Part shown: positions 45,953 to 55,068 of the stretch, piece after piece
Layout of the letters: each line of letters begins with the position of its first letter
Position numbering within the stretch: the first letter of the stretch is position 1
DNA from: Mycobacterium colombiense
Lineage (GTDB): Bacteria; Actinomycetota; Actinomycetes; Mycobacteriales; Mycobacteriaceae
Direction: 5' to 3'
Length of the DNA: 64,000 nucleotides
Assembly (NCBI RefSeq): GCF_003284975.1
Contig: NZ_QMEU01000010.1
Coordinates: forward strand, 28,467 to 92,466
Position numbers and translations under genes: made by a program
The notes under the pieces: model-generated
What the model was told of the DNA's origin: nothing
What the model saw: the letters and a program-made list of their open reading frames with translations, nothing else
The model's database searches: none

Positions 45953-46776
45953 GCGGGGGAAACCTCGTTCTGAGCGGTGTCGGCAAGGCGTACCGTACGA
46001 CGGGCACCCCGGTGGTGGCGGTGGAGGATTTCAGCCTCGACATCGCCGCGGGCGAACTGCACGTCGTCGTCGGACCGTCGGGATGCGGAAAGAGCACACT
46101 GCTGGGGGCCGTCGCCGGATTCACCGACATCACCTCGGGCCGAATCGAACTGGACGGCGAATTGCTCTGCGGCCCAGGCCGTCCCACCGCGACGATCGGC
46201 CCGGACCGGGTGGTGGTCTTCCAGGACAGCACCTTGTTCCCGTGGTTCACGGTCGCCGAGAACGTGAGCTACGGCCTGGTCGCCCAGCGGCGACTGAGCC
46301 GCCGGGATGCGGCCGAGTTCGCCGTCGAGCGCCTGCACGGCGTCGGCCTCGGCGAGGTGGCGCGCAATTACCCGGGCGAATTGTCCAGCGGCGTGCAACG
46401 CCGCGTCGAGATTCTGCGCGCGCTGGTCATGGACCCGACCGTGCTGTTGCTCGATGAGCCGTTTCGGGGTATGGACGCGATCTCGCGCTCCGCGATGCAC
46501 GATGCGCTGCTGCAGATCTACGACCAGTCCGCCGTCACAGTGCTTTTCATCACCCACGACATCGAGGAAGCCGTCTACCTGGGCAGTCGTGTCACCGTGA
46601 TGACGACCCGGCCCGGCCGGGCCAAGACCACGATCGACGTCGACCTCGACCGCCCGCGCGACCGCGACCTGATCACCGCACCCTACTTTCGTGAACTCGT
46701 CGGCGAGGTCTCCGAGGCGGTTCGCGACGAAGCCAAGCGTGCCTTCGACGCGGGCGAGCGGGAGATGGTGCAGTGA
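45949..46776 (+). CDS. NitT/TauT-type ABC transporter ATPase (system 1, ATPase A)
   Basis: 275 residues. Walker A is VGPSGCGKSTLLGAVA (about residues 42-57); the signature motif is degenerate, LSSGVQRRVEILRAL (SSG in place of SGG), with Walker B VLLLDEPFRGMD following. The H-loop is FITHDIEE. It overlaps the neighbouring permease genes on both sides (ATGA and GTGA), so expression is coupled. Nucleotide hydrolysis drives uptake with its partner subunits. Confidence 0.87.
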   Translation: MSGGNLVLSGVGKAYRTTGTPVVAVEDFSLDIAAGELHVVVGPSGCGKSTLLGAVAGFTDITSGRIELDGELLCGPGRPTATIGPDRVVVFQDSTLFPWFTVAENVSYGLVAQRRLSRRDAAEFAVERLHGVGLGEVARNYPGELSSGVQRRVEILRALVMDPTVLLLDEPFRGMDAISRSAMHDALLQIYDQSAVTVLFITHDIEEAVYLGSRVTVMTTRPGRAKTTIDVDLDRPRDRDLITAPYFRELVGEVSEAVRDEAKRAFDAGEREMVQ

Positions 46777-47597
46777 CGACGCTGTTACGGCGCGCCGACC
46801 ATGCGGGCGCGTCGGCGCTGAGGCGCGGCGCGATCGGCATCGTCGTCTTCGCCGCCGGTTGGGAGCTGGCCACCCGGGTCGGCAACTGGACCGGTGTCAG
46901 CGTGCCCGTGCTGGGGCAGCTGCCGGCGCCCTCTGCGGTGATCGTCGACTTCCTGAAACTCCTTGTCAGGCCGGGCTATTGGAGCAGCTGGTCGCTGTCG
47001 TTTCAGCGGGTGTTGGCCGGCTTCGCCGTGGCGCTGCTGGTGGGTGGCACCCTAGGCCTGCTGATGGCGACCCGTCCCTGGTTCAAACGTGTGGTGTTCC
47101 CGGTATTCGAGTCGCTGCGGCCGATACCGCCATTGGCCTGGGTGCCGATCGCGATCATTTTCTGGCCGACTCAGGAGCTGTCCATCACCTTCGTGACCTT
47201 CCTGGGTGCACTCTTTCCGATCGTGCTCAACACGGTCGGCGGTGCCGAACAAATCGACCGCAGGCACGTGCTGGCCGCACGCTCGATGGGCGCAAGCCGT
47301 CCATACGTCTTTCGACGGGTGCTGCTGCCCGCGCTGCTGCCGTCATTGGTCACCGGGGCGGCCGTCGGCATGGGCATCACGTGGGAGGTCGTGGTGGCCG
47401 CCGAGCTCATTTCCGGCGGCGGCCAGCAGTCCGGTGACGGCGGGCTGGGCTTTTTGGTGTGGAACGCCTACGAGGGCAACAACATACCGCGGGTTGTCGT
47501 GGCGATGATCAGCCTGGGCATCGCGGGCTACCTGTCGAGCGGTCTGGTGCGCGCGCTGGGAAACCGCCTCATGCCATGGCGGCGCGTGGCGGCATGA
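46773..47597 (+). CDS. NitT/TauT-type ABC transporter permease (system 1, permease B)
   Basis: 274 residues from GTG 46773. Six hydrophobic helices and an EAA-type loop (AARSMGASRPYVFRRVLLPA, about 169-188) are present. It differs clearly from permease A at 45083, including an extra GGGQQSGDGG insertion near residue 215, so the two probably form a heterodimer. Overlaps ATPase A upstream and ATPase B downstream. Confidence 0.85.
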   Translation: MTTLLRRADHAGASALRRGAIGIVVFAAGWELATRVGNWTGVSVPVLGQLPAPSAVIVDFLKLLVRPGYWSSWSLSFQRVLAGFAVALLVGGTLGLLMATRPWFKRVVFPVFESLRPIPPLAWVPIAIIFWPTQELSITFVTFLGALFPIVLNTVGGAEQIDRRHVLAARSMGASRPYVFRRVLLPALLPSLVTGAAVGMGITWEVVVAAELISGGGQQSGDGGLGFLVWNAYEGNNIPRVVVAMISLGIAGYLSSGLVRALGNRLMPWRRVAA

Positions 47598-48382
47598 CCG
47601 GAAACCGGACCGGCGCGGTCGTTTTCGATCGCGTGTCCTTCCACGTCCGTAAGGGCCGGGAGGACATCCACGTCGTCGACGACTGCTCGCTGCGCATCGA
47701 ACCCGGCGAGATCGTCGCGATGATCGGACCCTCGGGCGGTGGCAAGACGACCATCGGATACCTGCTGGCCGGCTATCACCGGCCCAGCAGCGGCCTGATC
47801 GCCGTCGACGGCAAAGAGGCCCGCGGACCCTCGGCCGATCGCCTGCTGCTGTTTCAAGAGAACGCGCTGATGCCGTGGCTGACGACCGCCGAAAACGTCA
47901 TGTTCGGACCGCGTGCGCGCGGCGAGGACAGGGTGGCGGCGCGGCAGCGCGCGGATGCGGTCCTGGCTCGGGTGGGACTCGCCGAATTCGCCAACCGTTA
48001 TCCCGCAGAGCTTTCCGGCGGCATGCGGCGCCGCGCCGAGTTGGCCCGCGCGCTGATCAACGAGCCCGCGGTGCTGATCCTCGACGAGCCGTTCCGGGGA
48101 CTCGACGCGATGACCCGCGAGCTGATGCAGGAGTACACGGCCGAACTCCTTGCCGAACAACGCCGGACGGTCCTGCTCATCACTACGGATCTCGACGAGG
48201 CGCTGCTGCTTGCGGACCGCCTGCTGGTGATGACGGGGCGTCCCGCCCAGGTGCGCGAGGAGTTCGCCATCGAGCTGGCCCGCCCCCGCCAGCGGATCGA
48301 CCTCCTAAACGACGACCGCCTGCAAGACATCAAACACCGTGCCATGGAGCTGCTGCGAGCCCCGACAGCGGCGCACCGCTGA
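47594..48382 (+). CDS. NitT/TauT-type ABC transporter ATPase (system 1, ATPase B)
   Basis: 262 residues from ATG 47594 overlapping the previous stop; longer upstream frame is inside the permease gene. Walker A is IGPSGGGKTTIGYLLA (about residues 44-59), the signature LSGGMRRRAELARAL and Walker B VLILDEPFRGLD are canonical. The H-loop His is replaced (ITTDLDEA rather than THD), so this ATPase may be less active than its partner, as in asymmetric ABC pairs. The substrate-binding protein gene follows 16 bases later. Confidence 0.85.
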   Translation: MTGNRTGAVVFDRVSFHVRKGREDIHVVDDCSLRIEPGEIVAMIGPSGGGKTTIGYLLAGYHRPSSGLIAVDGKEARGPSADRLLLFQENALMPWLTTAENVMFGPRARGEDRVAARQRADAVLARVGLAEFANRYPAELSGGMRRRAELARALINEPAVLILDEPFRGLDAMTRELMQEYTAELLAEQRRTVLLITTDLDEALLLADRLLVMTGRPAQVREEFAIELARPRQRIDLLNDDRLQDIKHRAMELLRAPTAAHR

Positions 48383-48398
48383 CGACAGAAAGACGCCG

Positions 48399-49514
48399 AT
48401 GCGACTGAAACACACCCTCGCCGTTGCCCTGGTAACGACGCTGGCCGCCGTCGGCTGCGCGGCTGTCGGCAATATCGGCGGCAAAGACATCGTCTCCAGC
48501 GGCGGGGCGGTGCACCTCACCGTCGGCTACCAGCCGTATTACACCGAGGCGTGGTCGGGTGTTGTCATGCGGGGCAAGGAGTTCTGGAAGAAATACCTGC
48601 CGAGCGGCTCGACGGTGGACTTCCAGGTCGGCCTGCAGGGCTCGATCGTGGTGAGCCAGCTGCTGGCCGGCAAACAGCAGATCGGCTACGTGGGCGACAT
48701 GCCGTCCATCGTCGGGGTGAGCAAGCGCAGCACCCGAGACTTGCGAATCGTTGCCACACTGGGGCTTTCAGAAGACCAATGCGGCGTGTTCCTGGTGCGG
48801 CCCGATGCGCCCAACTTCGCCAACCAACGCGACGCGCTGGCCTGGTTCAACGGCAAGACCGTCGCCACACCACAGGGCAGCTGCACCGACCGTATCGCCC
48901 AGGCCAGCTTCGATGCCCTGGGCATCAAACCGGCCGCCTATCTCAACCAGAGCATCGAGGTGATCACCTCGAGCTTCCAGAACCACACCATCGACGCCGC
49001 CATCGTCTGGGAGCCGGTGCCGTCGAAACTGATCAACGCCGGACTGGCCAAACGCGTTGCGAGCGGCGCGCTTACCGGCCAGCACGACGGTGGATTCCTG
49101 GTAATGGACAAGGAGTTCACCGACAAGCATCCCGACATCGCCAAGAGCTGGCTGAAGGCGGAACTCGACGCCCAGCGTTACCTCGCCGATCCGGCCAATG
49201 CCGACGAGATCGTGCGCCTCGCCCAGAGCCAAACGGAGGGCTATTCCGCGGCCGACCTGCGCGACTCGCTCTACCGCAAATGGCCCGCCGAGCAAGGCGG
49301 CAGCACAGAGGGCATCCGGCTGCGCCTTCCGTTCACGCCCACCGGTGAGAGCGCCGACCTGATCAAGACGGCTACCGACTTCCTCTACCGCATCAAGGCG
49401 ATACCGGCGGCCACGCTGCCCGACGGTGCGGTCCAGCCGGATACCGCCACCGCGGTGCTGCGCGACGCCGGGGTCAATCCGGCCATCGGCGTGGGATCCG
49501 TTCGGGCGCAATAG
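48399..49514 (+). CDS. ABC transporter substrate-binding lipoprotein (system 1)
   Basis: 371 residues from ATG 48399. Lipobox AVGC places the lipid anchor at Cys20. The mature part is a NitT/TauT-type binding protein: VGYQPYYTEAWSGVV at the first strand, QGSIVVSQLLAGKQQIGYVGD, and the hinge region VATPQGSCTDRIAQASF. It presents the ligand (sulfonate, nitrate, taurine or similar) to the heteromeric importer encoded just upstream. Confidence 0.85.
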   Translation: MRLKHTLAVALVTTLAAVGCAAVGNIGGKDIVSSGGAVHLTVGYQPYYTEAWSGVVMRGKEFWKKYLPSGSTVDFQVGLQGSIVVSQLLAGKQQIGYVGDMPSIVGVSKRSTRDLRIVATLGLSEDQCGVFLVRPDAPNFANQRDALAWFNGKTVATPQGSCTDRIAQASFDALGIKPAAYLNQSIEVITSSFQNHTIDAAIVWEPVPSKLINAGLAKRVASGALTGQHDGGFLVMDKEFTDKHPDIAKSWLKAELDAQRYLADPANADEIVRLAQSQTEGYSAADLRDSLYRKWPAEQGGSTEGIRLRLPFTPTGESADLIKTATDFLYRIKAIPAATLPDGAVQPDTATAVLRDAGVNPAIGVGSVRAQ

Positions 49515-49579
49515 GCCACATTCGAATCACGATCAACGCAAACCTGGCGGCCGGCCGGGGACGTTCCTAGGCTGCCCGG

Positions 49580-50395
49580 GTGACGACGAGCAATCCGGCG
49601 CCGGCCCGTGTGTCACTTCGCGGCGTCAACCGCACGTTCGGCACGCACACCGTGTTGCACGACGTCGACGTCGAAATCGCACCGGGCGAGGTCGTCGCCT
49701 TGCTGGGGGCGTCGGGCAGCGGCAAATCGACGCTGCTGCGACTGATCGCCGGCCTGGACCTGCCCACGGCCGGACGGATCGAGATCGACGGCGAATCCGT
49801 CCGGGGGATCGACCCGCGCTGCGCCGTGGTGTTCCAGGAACCCCGCCTGCTGCCCTGGCGGTCGCTGTCGGCCAACGTCGAGTTCGGCCTGTCACCGGGT
49901 GCTGGGCGGTCGAAAGGCTCTGCCGCAGTGCAGCACTGGCTGGACGTCGTCGGCCTGACCAAGTTTCGCGATCACTATCCGCGCCAGGTGTCCGGCGGCA
50001 TGGCGCAGCGTGCTGGCCTGGCCCGGGCCCTGGCTCGGCGCCCCAGCGTCCTGCTGCTCGACGAGCCGCTGGCCGCCCTCGATGCGTTGACCCGCCTGCG
50101 CATGCAGGACCTGCTCGACACGGTGCAACAAGAGGCCGGCACCACCACGGTGCTGGTGACGCACGACGTGGACGAGGCGGTGATTCTTGCCGACCGGGTT
50201 CTGATCCTGCGCGCCGATGCGACCGGCGGCGCCGGGATCGTGGCGGAGTTCGTCATCCCGATTGCCAAACCACGCGACCGCGGCGACCCGCGCATCACCG
50301 CGCTGCGTGATCAGCTACTGGACGAACTCGGCGTGCCCCGACGCAGTGGTGCAACCGCGTCGTCCGTGATCGATGAGGAGGCGAAAACGTCGTGA
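49580..50395 (+). CDS. NitT/TauT-type ABC transporter ATPase, SsuB-like (system 2)
   Basis: 271 residues from GTG 49580. Walker A is LGASGSGKSTLLRLIAG (about residues 42-58), signature VSGGMAQRAGLARAL, Walker B VLLLDEPLAALD and H-loop LVTHDVDEAV are all canonical. It resembles SsuB of the alkanesulfonate importer. The stop overlaps the GTG of the following binding-protein gene. Sixty-five bases separate it from system 1. Confidence 0.87.
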   Translation: MTTSNPAPARVSLRGVNRTFGTHTVLHDVDVEIAPGEVVALLGASGSGKSTLLRLIAGLDLPTAGRIEIDGESVRGIDPRCAVVFQEPRLLPWRSLSANVEFGLSPGAGRSKGSAAVQHWLDVVGLTKFRDHYPRQVSGGMAQRAGLARALARRPSVLLLDEPLAALDALTRLRMQDLLDTVQQEAGTTTVLVTHDVDEAVILADRVLILRADATGGAGIVAEFVIPIAKPRDRGDPRITALRDQLLDELGVPRRSGATASSVIDEEAKTS

Positions 50396-51360
50396 AACGG
50401 CGGTATCTGATGACGATGGCGGTGACGGCCGTAATAGTTGCCGCGGCGTCGGCCTGCGGTTCGAGCAATGGCACGGCGACGGCGAAGGACCTGCACCTGG
50501 ACTACGCCTACTACAACCCGCTGAGCCTGGTCATCCGCGATCAGCACCTGCTCGAAAAGCAGGGCTATAACGTCACCTGGGTGCTGTCGCAGGGCAGCAA
50601 TAAGGCCAACGAGGGGCTACGGTCGAAGGCCCTGGACTTCGGCTCCACCGGCGGTTCGCCCGCCCTGTTGGCGCGGGCCAACGGCACACCGATCAAGACC
50701 GTCGACGTGTACGCCAAAGGGGAGTGGACGGCGCTCGTTGTTGCCAAGAACTCACCCATCAACTCGGTGGCCGACCTGAAGGGCAAGAAGGTGGCGGTCA
50801 CGAAGGGGACCGACCCGTACTTCTTCCTGTTGCAATCGCTTGCCACGGCGGGACTTTCGCCCGCCGACATCGAAATCGTCAACCTGCAGCACGCCGACGG
50901 CAAGACCGCTCTGGAGCGCGGCGACGTCGACGCGTGGTCCGGATTGGACCCGTTCATGGCCGAGACGATTCAGCAGCAGGGTTCCCGCATCATCTACCGC
51001 AACCCCGATTTCAACTCCGGAGGTGTCTTGAACGTGCGTGAGGACTTCATCTCGGCGCATCCCGATTCCGTCCAGTTGGTGGTCAGTACCTACGAGGAGG
51101 CCCGCAAGTGGGCGACGAAGCACCCGGCCGAGCTGGCGGCATTGCTGGCCTCGCAGGCGAAAGTGCCGCTGAGCGTGGCGCAAGAGGAGCTGGGCCGGAC
51201 TGCGTTGGACATCTCGCCGGTGCCGGACGATTCGCTGCGCGCGGTGCTGACCAGGGTGGTGCCGTTGGCCGTGGCGGACGGCGACATCAAATCCGAGGAC
51301 GCCGGCCGCAACGCGTTGAACACGCTGTTCGAGCCGAAGTTCGCCCAGCAGGCGCGCTGA
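50392..51360 (+). CDS. ABC transporter substrate-binding lipoprotein, SsuA-like (system 2)
   Basis: 322 residues from GTG 50392. Lipobox ASAC puts the anchor at Cys22. Typical SsuA features are LDYAYYNPLSLVIRDQHLLE, the SKALDFGSTGGSPALLARAN ligand-binding loop and KKVAVTKGTDPYFFLLQSL. The likely ligand class is aliphatic sulfonates. Its stop overlaps the permease start region. Confidence 0.87.
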   Translation: MKRRYLMTMAVTAVIVAAASACGSSNGTATAKDLHLDYAYYNPLSLVIRDQHLLEKQGYNVTWVLSQGSNKANEGLRSKALDFGSTGGSPALLARANGTPIKTVDVYAKGEWTALVVAKNSPINSVADLKGKKVAVTKGTDPYFFLLQSLATAGLSPADIEIVNLQHADGKTALERGDVDAWSGLDPFMAETIQQQGSRIIYRNPDFNSGGVLNVREDFISAHPDSVQLVVSTYEEARKWATKHPAELAALLASQAKVPLSVAQEELGRTALDISPVPDDSLRAVLTRVVPLAVADGDIKSEDAGRNALNTLFEPKFAQQAR

Positions 51361-51386
51361 CGCCGAAGGCCGGGCGGCTGGCGAAG

Positions 51387-52133
51387 TTGCCGGTGGCGCT
51401 GGTCGGTCTGATCGTTCCGGTATTGCTGCTGGTGACCTGGCAGCTTGCCACGGCGGTCACCGGGTTTTTCGCTCCCAGCCAGCTGCCGCCCCCCGGCGAC
51501 GTGGTGTCCGCACTCGGTGGGTTGCTCCGGCACGGCGAGCTATGGACCCATCTGGAGGCCAGCGGTTCGCGGGTGCTGGTCGGCTACCTGGCCGGGGCCG
51601 GCGTGGCGCTCGCGTTGGGCTCACTGGTGGGGTTGTCGGTCACCGTGCGCAGGCTGCTGGCGCCCACCCTGGCCGCCTTCCGGACCGTGCCGTCCTTGGC
51701 GTGGGTGCCGTTGCTGCTCTTGTGGTTTGGCATCGACGAGACGCCGAAAATCCTGATGGTCGCCATCGGCGCGTTCTTCCCGGTCTATACGACGACGGCA
51801 TCGGCGCTCGCCCACATCGATCCGCACCTGCTGGAGGTCGGGCGAGCCTACGGGCGCCACGGTGCCTCGCTGTTGACGGCGGTGATGCTGCCCGCCGCGG
51901 CCCCCGAGCTGGTGAACGGATTGCGGCTGGGGTTGGCCAACGCGTGGCTGTTCGTGGTCGCAGCCGAACTGATCGCGTCCTCGAAGGGACTCGGGTTCCT
52001 GCTCATCGACAGCCAGAACAGCGGCCGCACCGACGTCATGCTGCTGGCCATCGTGCTGTTGGCCGGCCTGGGCAAGCTCACCGACGGCGCCTTGGGTGCT
52101 GTGGGGACCCGGATCGTGCGGCGACGCGGGTAG
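51387..52133 (+). CDS. ABC transporter permease, SsuC-like (system 2)
   Basis: About 248 residues of permease with an EAA-type loop (VGRAYGRHGASLLTAVMLPA) and FFAPSQLPPPGDVVSAL near the N-terminus, as in SsuC. No ATG start exists upstream: TTG 51387, GTG 51393 and a CTG at 51357 that overlaps the SsuA stop (CTGA) are all candidates. TTG is given here; the CTG start would add ten residues before the first helix. Forms system 2 with the SsuB-like and SsuA-like genes. Confidence 0.82.
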   Translation: MPVALVGLIVPVLLLVTWQLATAVTGFFAPSQLPPPGDVVSALGGLLRHGELWTHLEASGSRVLVGYLAGAGVALALGSLVGLSVTVRRLLAPTLAAFRTVPSLAWVPLLLLWFGIDETPKILMVAIGAFFPVYTTTASALAHIDPHLLEVGRAYGRHGASLLTAVMLPAAAPELVNGLRLGLANAWLFVVAAELIASSKGLGFLLIDSQNSGRTDVMLLAIVLLAGLGKLTDGALGAVGTRIVRRRG

Positions 52134-52373
52134 TCTGCGTCGGCAGTGAGCAGCCAAGCGACACCCAAAAGGCCACGGGCCCTCGCGTTGTCGGGTACAC
52201 GCGCCATCAGTGGTGCTCCGGCGAGGATCAGGGTGCCCTCCGAGTGAAAGGCCCGCTGCATCAGGTGAGCCCGCGGTGAGTAGACCAGATGTAGTTGCGT
52301 GCGTAGCCGTAGTCGGGCTCCATCTTGGTGCCCAAGGTTTCACGTGGGGACGGCTTACCCGCACAATAGCGCG

Positions 52374-53333
52374 ATGCGTGCGATGCGAGAGCCCCAAAGG
52401 ATCGCTGAGGGTGTTCGCCGATGCCTGTTGACCCTCGCGTTGCTGATTGCGATGGCGGGGTGCGGCGACGCGGCGCAGCGCGGCGCACCGCGATCTGGCG
52501 GTGATTTCGCGGGCTCGGTCGAGATCGGCAATGGGCGGCACCTCTATCTCACGTGCCGCGGAAAAGGCGGCCCGACAATAATTTTGGAGTCCGGCTATCA
52601 CAACTCGTCGGATCCGTGGAGTAACTCCGACGCCACCGCACCGGCCACCGGCCCGGCCGTATTGACGGCCCTGGCCGCTGATCACCGAGTCTGCGCCTAC
52701 GACCGGCCCGGCACGCTGCGCTATCCCGATCCGCCCAGCATCACCGACCGCAGCACACCGGTTCCGATGCCGCGCACCGCGCGGGACGTGGTCCAAGATC
52801 TGCATGCGTTACTGGCCGCCGCCCACCTTCCGGGCCCGTACGTTCTGGTCGGCCACTCGCTTGGCGGGCTGTTCATCCGGTTGTACGCGCAGACGTACCC
52901 GGATCAGGTGCGGGCCCTGGCGTTCGTCGACGCGTTCCCCGTCGAGATACCGAGTCTGCTCGGACCGGACTGGCCGACGTTTCGGCAAGCGTTGGACCAG
53001 CCGTTGCCCCAATTCGCGAATTCGCCGACGTTCGAGGAGATCGACATCGACAAGAGCGTCGAACAAGTCGGCACGGCTCCGGCTTTCCCGCCGGTCCCGA
53101 CCGTCGTGTTGACGAGGACCGAGCCGTTCGCGATCCCGGGCACCGTCGCACCCGAGGAGGGCGTGAAGCTGGAACAGGCGTGGCGAGACGCCTCGGCGGA
53201 TCTGATCGCGCTGCGGCCCCAGACCCCGCACCTGATCGCCACCGGCAGTGACCACTTCGTCCAAATTCACCAGCCCGATGTGGTCGCGGCCGGTGTACGC
53301 CTGGCGGTGCGGCGGTCGGACCCGAACCGCTGA
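52374..53333 (+). CDS. Alpha/beta hydrolase lipoprotein
   Basis: 319 residues from ATG 52374. Lipobox MAGC gives an anchored Cys30. The alpha/beta hydrolase fold shows the nucleophile elbow GHSLGG (Ser162), CAYDRPGTLRYPDP near the oxyanion strand, and a C-terminal GSDHFVQIHQP with the catalytic His. It is a probable surface-exposed esterase or lipase of unknown substrate. Confidence 0.8.
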   Translation: MRAMREPQRIAEGVRRCLLTLALLIAMAGCGDAAQRGAPRSGGDFAGSVEIGNGRHLYLTCRGKGGPTIILESGYHNSSDPWSNSDATAPATGPAVLTALAADHRVCAYDRPGTLRYPDPPSITDRSTPVPMPRTARDVVQDLHALLAAAHLPGPYVLVGHSLGGLFIRLYAQTYPDQVRALAFVDAFPVEIPSLLGPDWPTFRQALDQPLPQFANSPTFEEIDIDKSVEQVGTAPAFPPVPTVVLTRTEPFAIPGTVAPEEGVKLEQAWRDASADLIALRPQTPHLIATGSDHFVQIHQPDVVAAGVRLAVRRSDPNR

Positions 53334-53338
53334 CCCGG

Positions 53339-54556
53339 TCAGAAGAACGTCCCGGCGTGGGGTGCCTCGGGGACCGCGAACAGCTGATCGGCCACGTCCA
53401 GCGCCACCGGATCGTCGGCGCGGGCCAGCCCCGCCCCGGCGAGGCTGCGCCAGCTCGTGCCGCCGAGCAGCGCGGCGCCCAGACCCTCGATCCCGACACG
53501 GACGTCGGCGCCGCGCGTCGTCGGTTCGGCACCGTCACCGGTGATGCTGAAGGTGGCCGAATTATTCGGCAGCAGTGGGTCATCCACCGCGATGGTTACG
53601 CTTCCGTCGCCGACATAGCATCGCGCCGCCAGCGCACGCTGCGCGTCGACGACCCGCAGCCACGTCTCGTCGTGCACCGCGGTGACTTTCACCGCCCGGC
53701 GATCGAGGAACAGCCAGGGCAGCGTGTCGTCGAGGGGCAGCATCCAAAACAGCACGCGGTCAACTAGATCTAGGCCGAGCAGGAAACGCAGCAACCCGAG
53801 ATACGCGTCGGCGGTGGGCGCGAAGAAATCTTCGACCACGACGGTGCGCTGCTCGCTGACGAACCAATTCTCGGTATTGATCGGCCGGTAGCGCGCGAAA
53901 CCCGATTCGGCGCCCGGGTCGCCGTGCACCGCGACATACCAGGCCCCCGAGGACGATTCGGTGCGAAGCCGGGCGCTTTCCCACCACACCCCGGGACGGT
54001 CGATGGTGCCGGGCCGCGACGGTCGGTTGGCGTCATAGATGCGGGGCAGGAGTTCCCAGACCGCGGCGGCGTCCAGCAGGCGCACCGGACCGCCCGACCC
54101 GACGCCGGGGCGAAACGCCGCCCGCGCGGTCGTAATTTCCACGCTCTGAAAGGAACTGGCCACCCCGTAGCCGTACCGGCCGTAGATGGTGGCCTCCGAG
54201 GCCCGCAACGATGCGACCACCTCGCCGCGCGCGGCGACGTCGTGCAGCTGGTGGCCGACCAATGCGGTGGCGATGCCGCGCCGGGTGAAGGACGGCAGGA
54301 CGCCGATGTGGGTCACGGCGGCGTGGTTCACCGTGGCCCCACCGGGAAGGGTCAGCGTGCTCGTCACGGCGTCCGCGGTCCCGACGAGTTCTCCGTCGAC
54401 GAACGCGCCGATGGTGCGGCCGGGGTCGAGCAGCCTGGTGATCTGGCCGGGCGGCAGGTTCGACAGCGGCGGCAGACCCACCATCGCGGTGCGAAACAAT
54501 CTGGCCGCGGCGATGAGGTCGTCCTCGGTGTCGAGAACCCGGATCTCGGTGCTCAT
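53339..54556 (-). CDS. eis: Eis-family GNAT acetyltransferase
   Basis: 405 residues, the length of the Eis (enhanced intracellular survival) family, with two GNAT-like domains and a sterol-carrier-like C-terminal domain. The acetyl-CoA loop VLPSFTRRGIATALVGHQL lies near residues 85-103, and the chain ends in Phe, whose carboxylate is catalytic in Eis. Eis acetylates amines, including aminoglycosides and polyamines. Several paralogues may exist, so equivalence to M. tuberculosis eis (Rv2416c) is not certain. Confidence 0.78.
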   Translation of the reverse strand: MSTEIRVLDTEDDLIAAARLFRTAMVGLPPLSNLPPGQITRLLDPGRTIGAFVDGELVGTADAVTSTLTLPGGATVNHAAVTHIGVLPSFTRRGIATALVGHQLHDVAARGEVVASLRASEATIYGRYGYGVASSFQSVEITTARAAFRPGVGSGGPVRLLDAAAVWELLPRIYDANRPSRPGTIDRPGVWWESARLRTESSSGAWYVAVHGDPGAESGFARYRPINTENWFVSEQRTVVVEDFFAPTADAYLGLLRFLLGLDLVDRVLFWMLPLDDTLPWLFLDRRAVKVTAVHDETWLRVVDAQRALAARCYVGDGSVTIAVDDPLLPNNSATFSITGDGAEPTTRGADVRVGIEGLGAALLGGTSWRSLAGAGLARADDPVALDVADQLFAVPEAPHAGTFF

Positions 54557-54586
54557 TCGGTCATCATGTCTGCTTGGCCCACAACG

Positions 54587-55006
54587 TCACCCGACGGGTG
54601 TGATCCCCGCGTTGGAGATCGTGAACCCGCGGCCCGAGGACACCGTGCAGGTGACCCCGTCGGGCTTGGAGGTGCAACTGAACGGACCCACGCCGGCGGT
54701 GTGGTCGTAGGCCAGAACCGGCGTGCCGATGCCGGCGTTGCCCAGACACGACATGCCCGTGCAGTTCGTCACCGCGCCGGTGGTGGACAGGCGCACGGAC
54801 GCGGGCGGCTCGTTGGTTTGGCAGTAGGCCTCGTCGGGGATGCCGGGATCGCGCTGGTAGTCGATCTCGCAACTGATGTTGCGGGACGGGGACAAAAACG
54901 CGCATGTCGACGCCGTGCACGCGGGGTTGTCCGCGGTCGCCCGGGGCGCGCCGACACAACAGCCAACGAGGACGAATCCGAGTGCCGCGATGACCGCACG
55001 CTTCAC
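54587..55006 (-). CDS. Secreted protein with multiple cysteines, unknown function
   Basis: 139 residues. A signal peptide (about 1-25, ending RATA) precedes a mature chain with about eight cysteines (for example PACTASTCAFL, NISCEID, AYCQTN and TCTVSSGRG), likely disulfide bonded. Family unrecognised, although similar secreted proteins are common in mycobacteria. It lies between eis and an acyl-CoA dehydrogenase gene. Confidence 0.72.
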   Translation of the reverse strand: MKRAVIAALGFVLVGCCVGAPRATADNPACTASTCAFLSPSRNISCEIDYQRDPGIPDEAYCQTNEPPASVRLSTTGAVTNCTGMSCLGNAGIGTPVLAYDHTAGVGPFSCTSKPDGVTCTVSSGRGFTISNAGITPVG

Positions 55007-55068
55007 GTCAGCCCCTAACGGTTGGTGTGCCGCAGAAGCTATCAGACGCCACCGCGCCCCAGGCCCTG

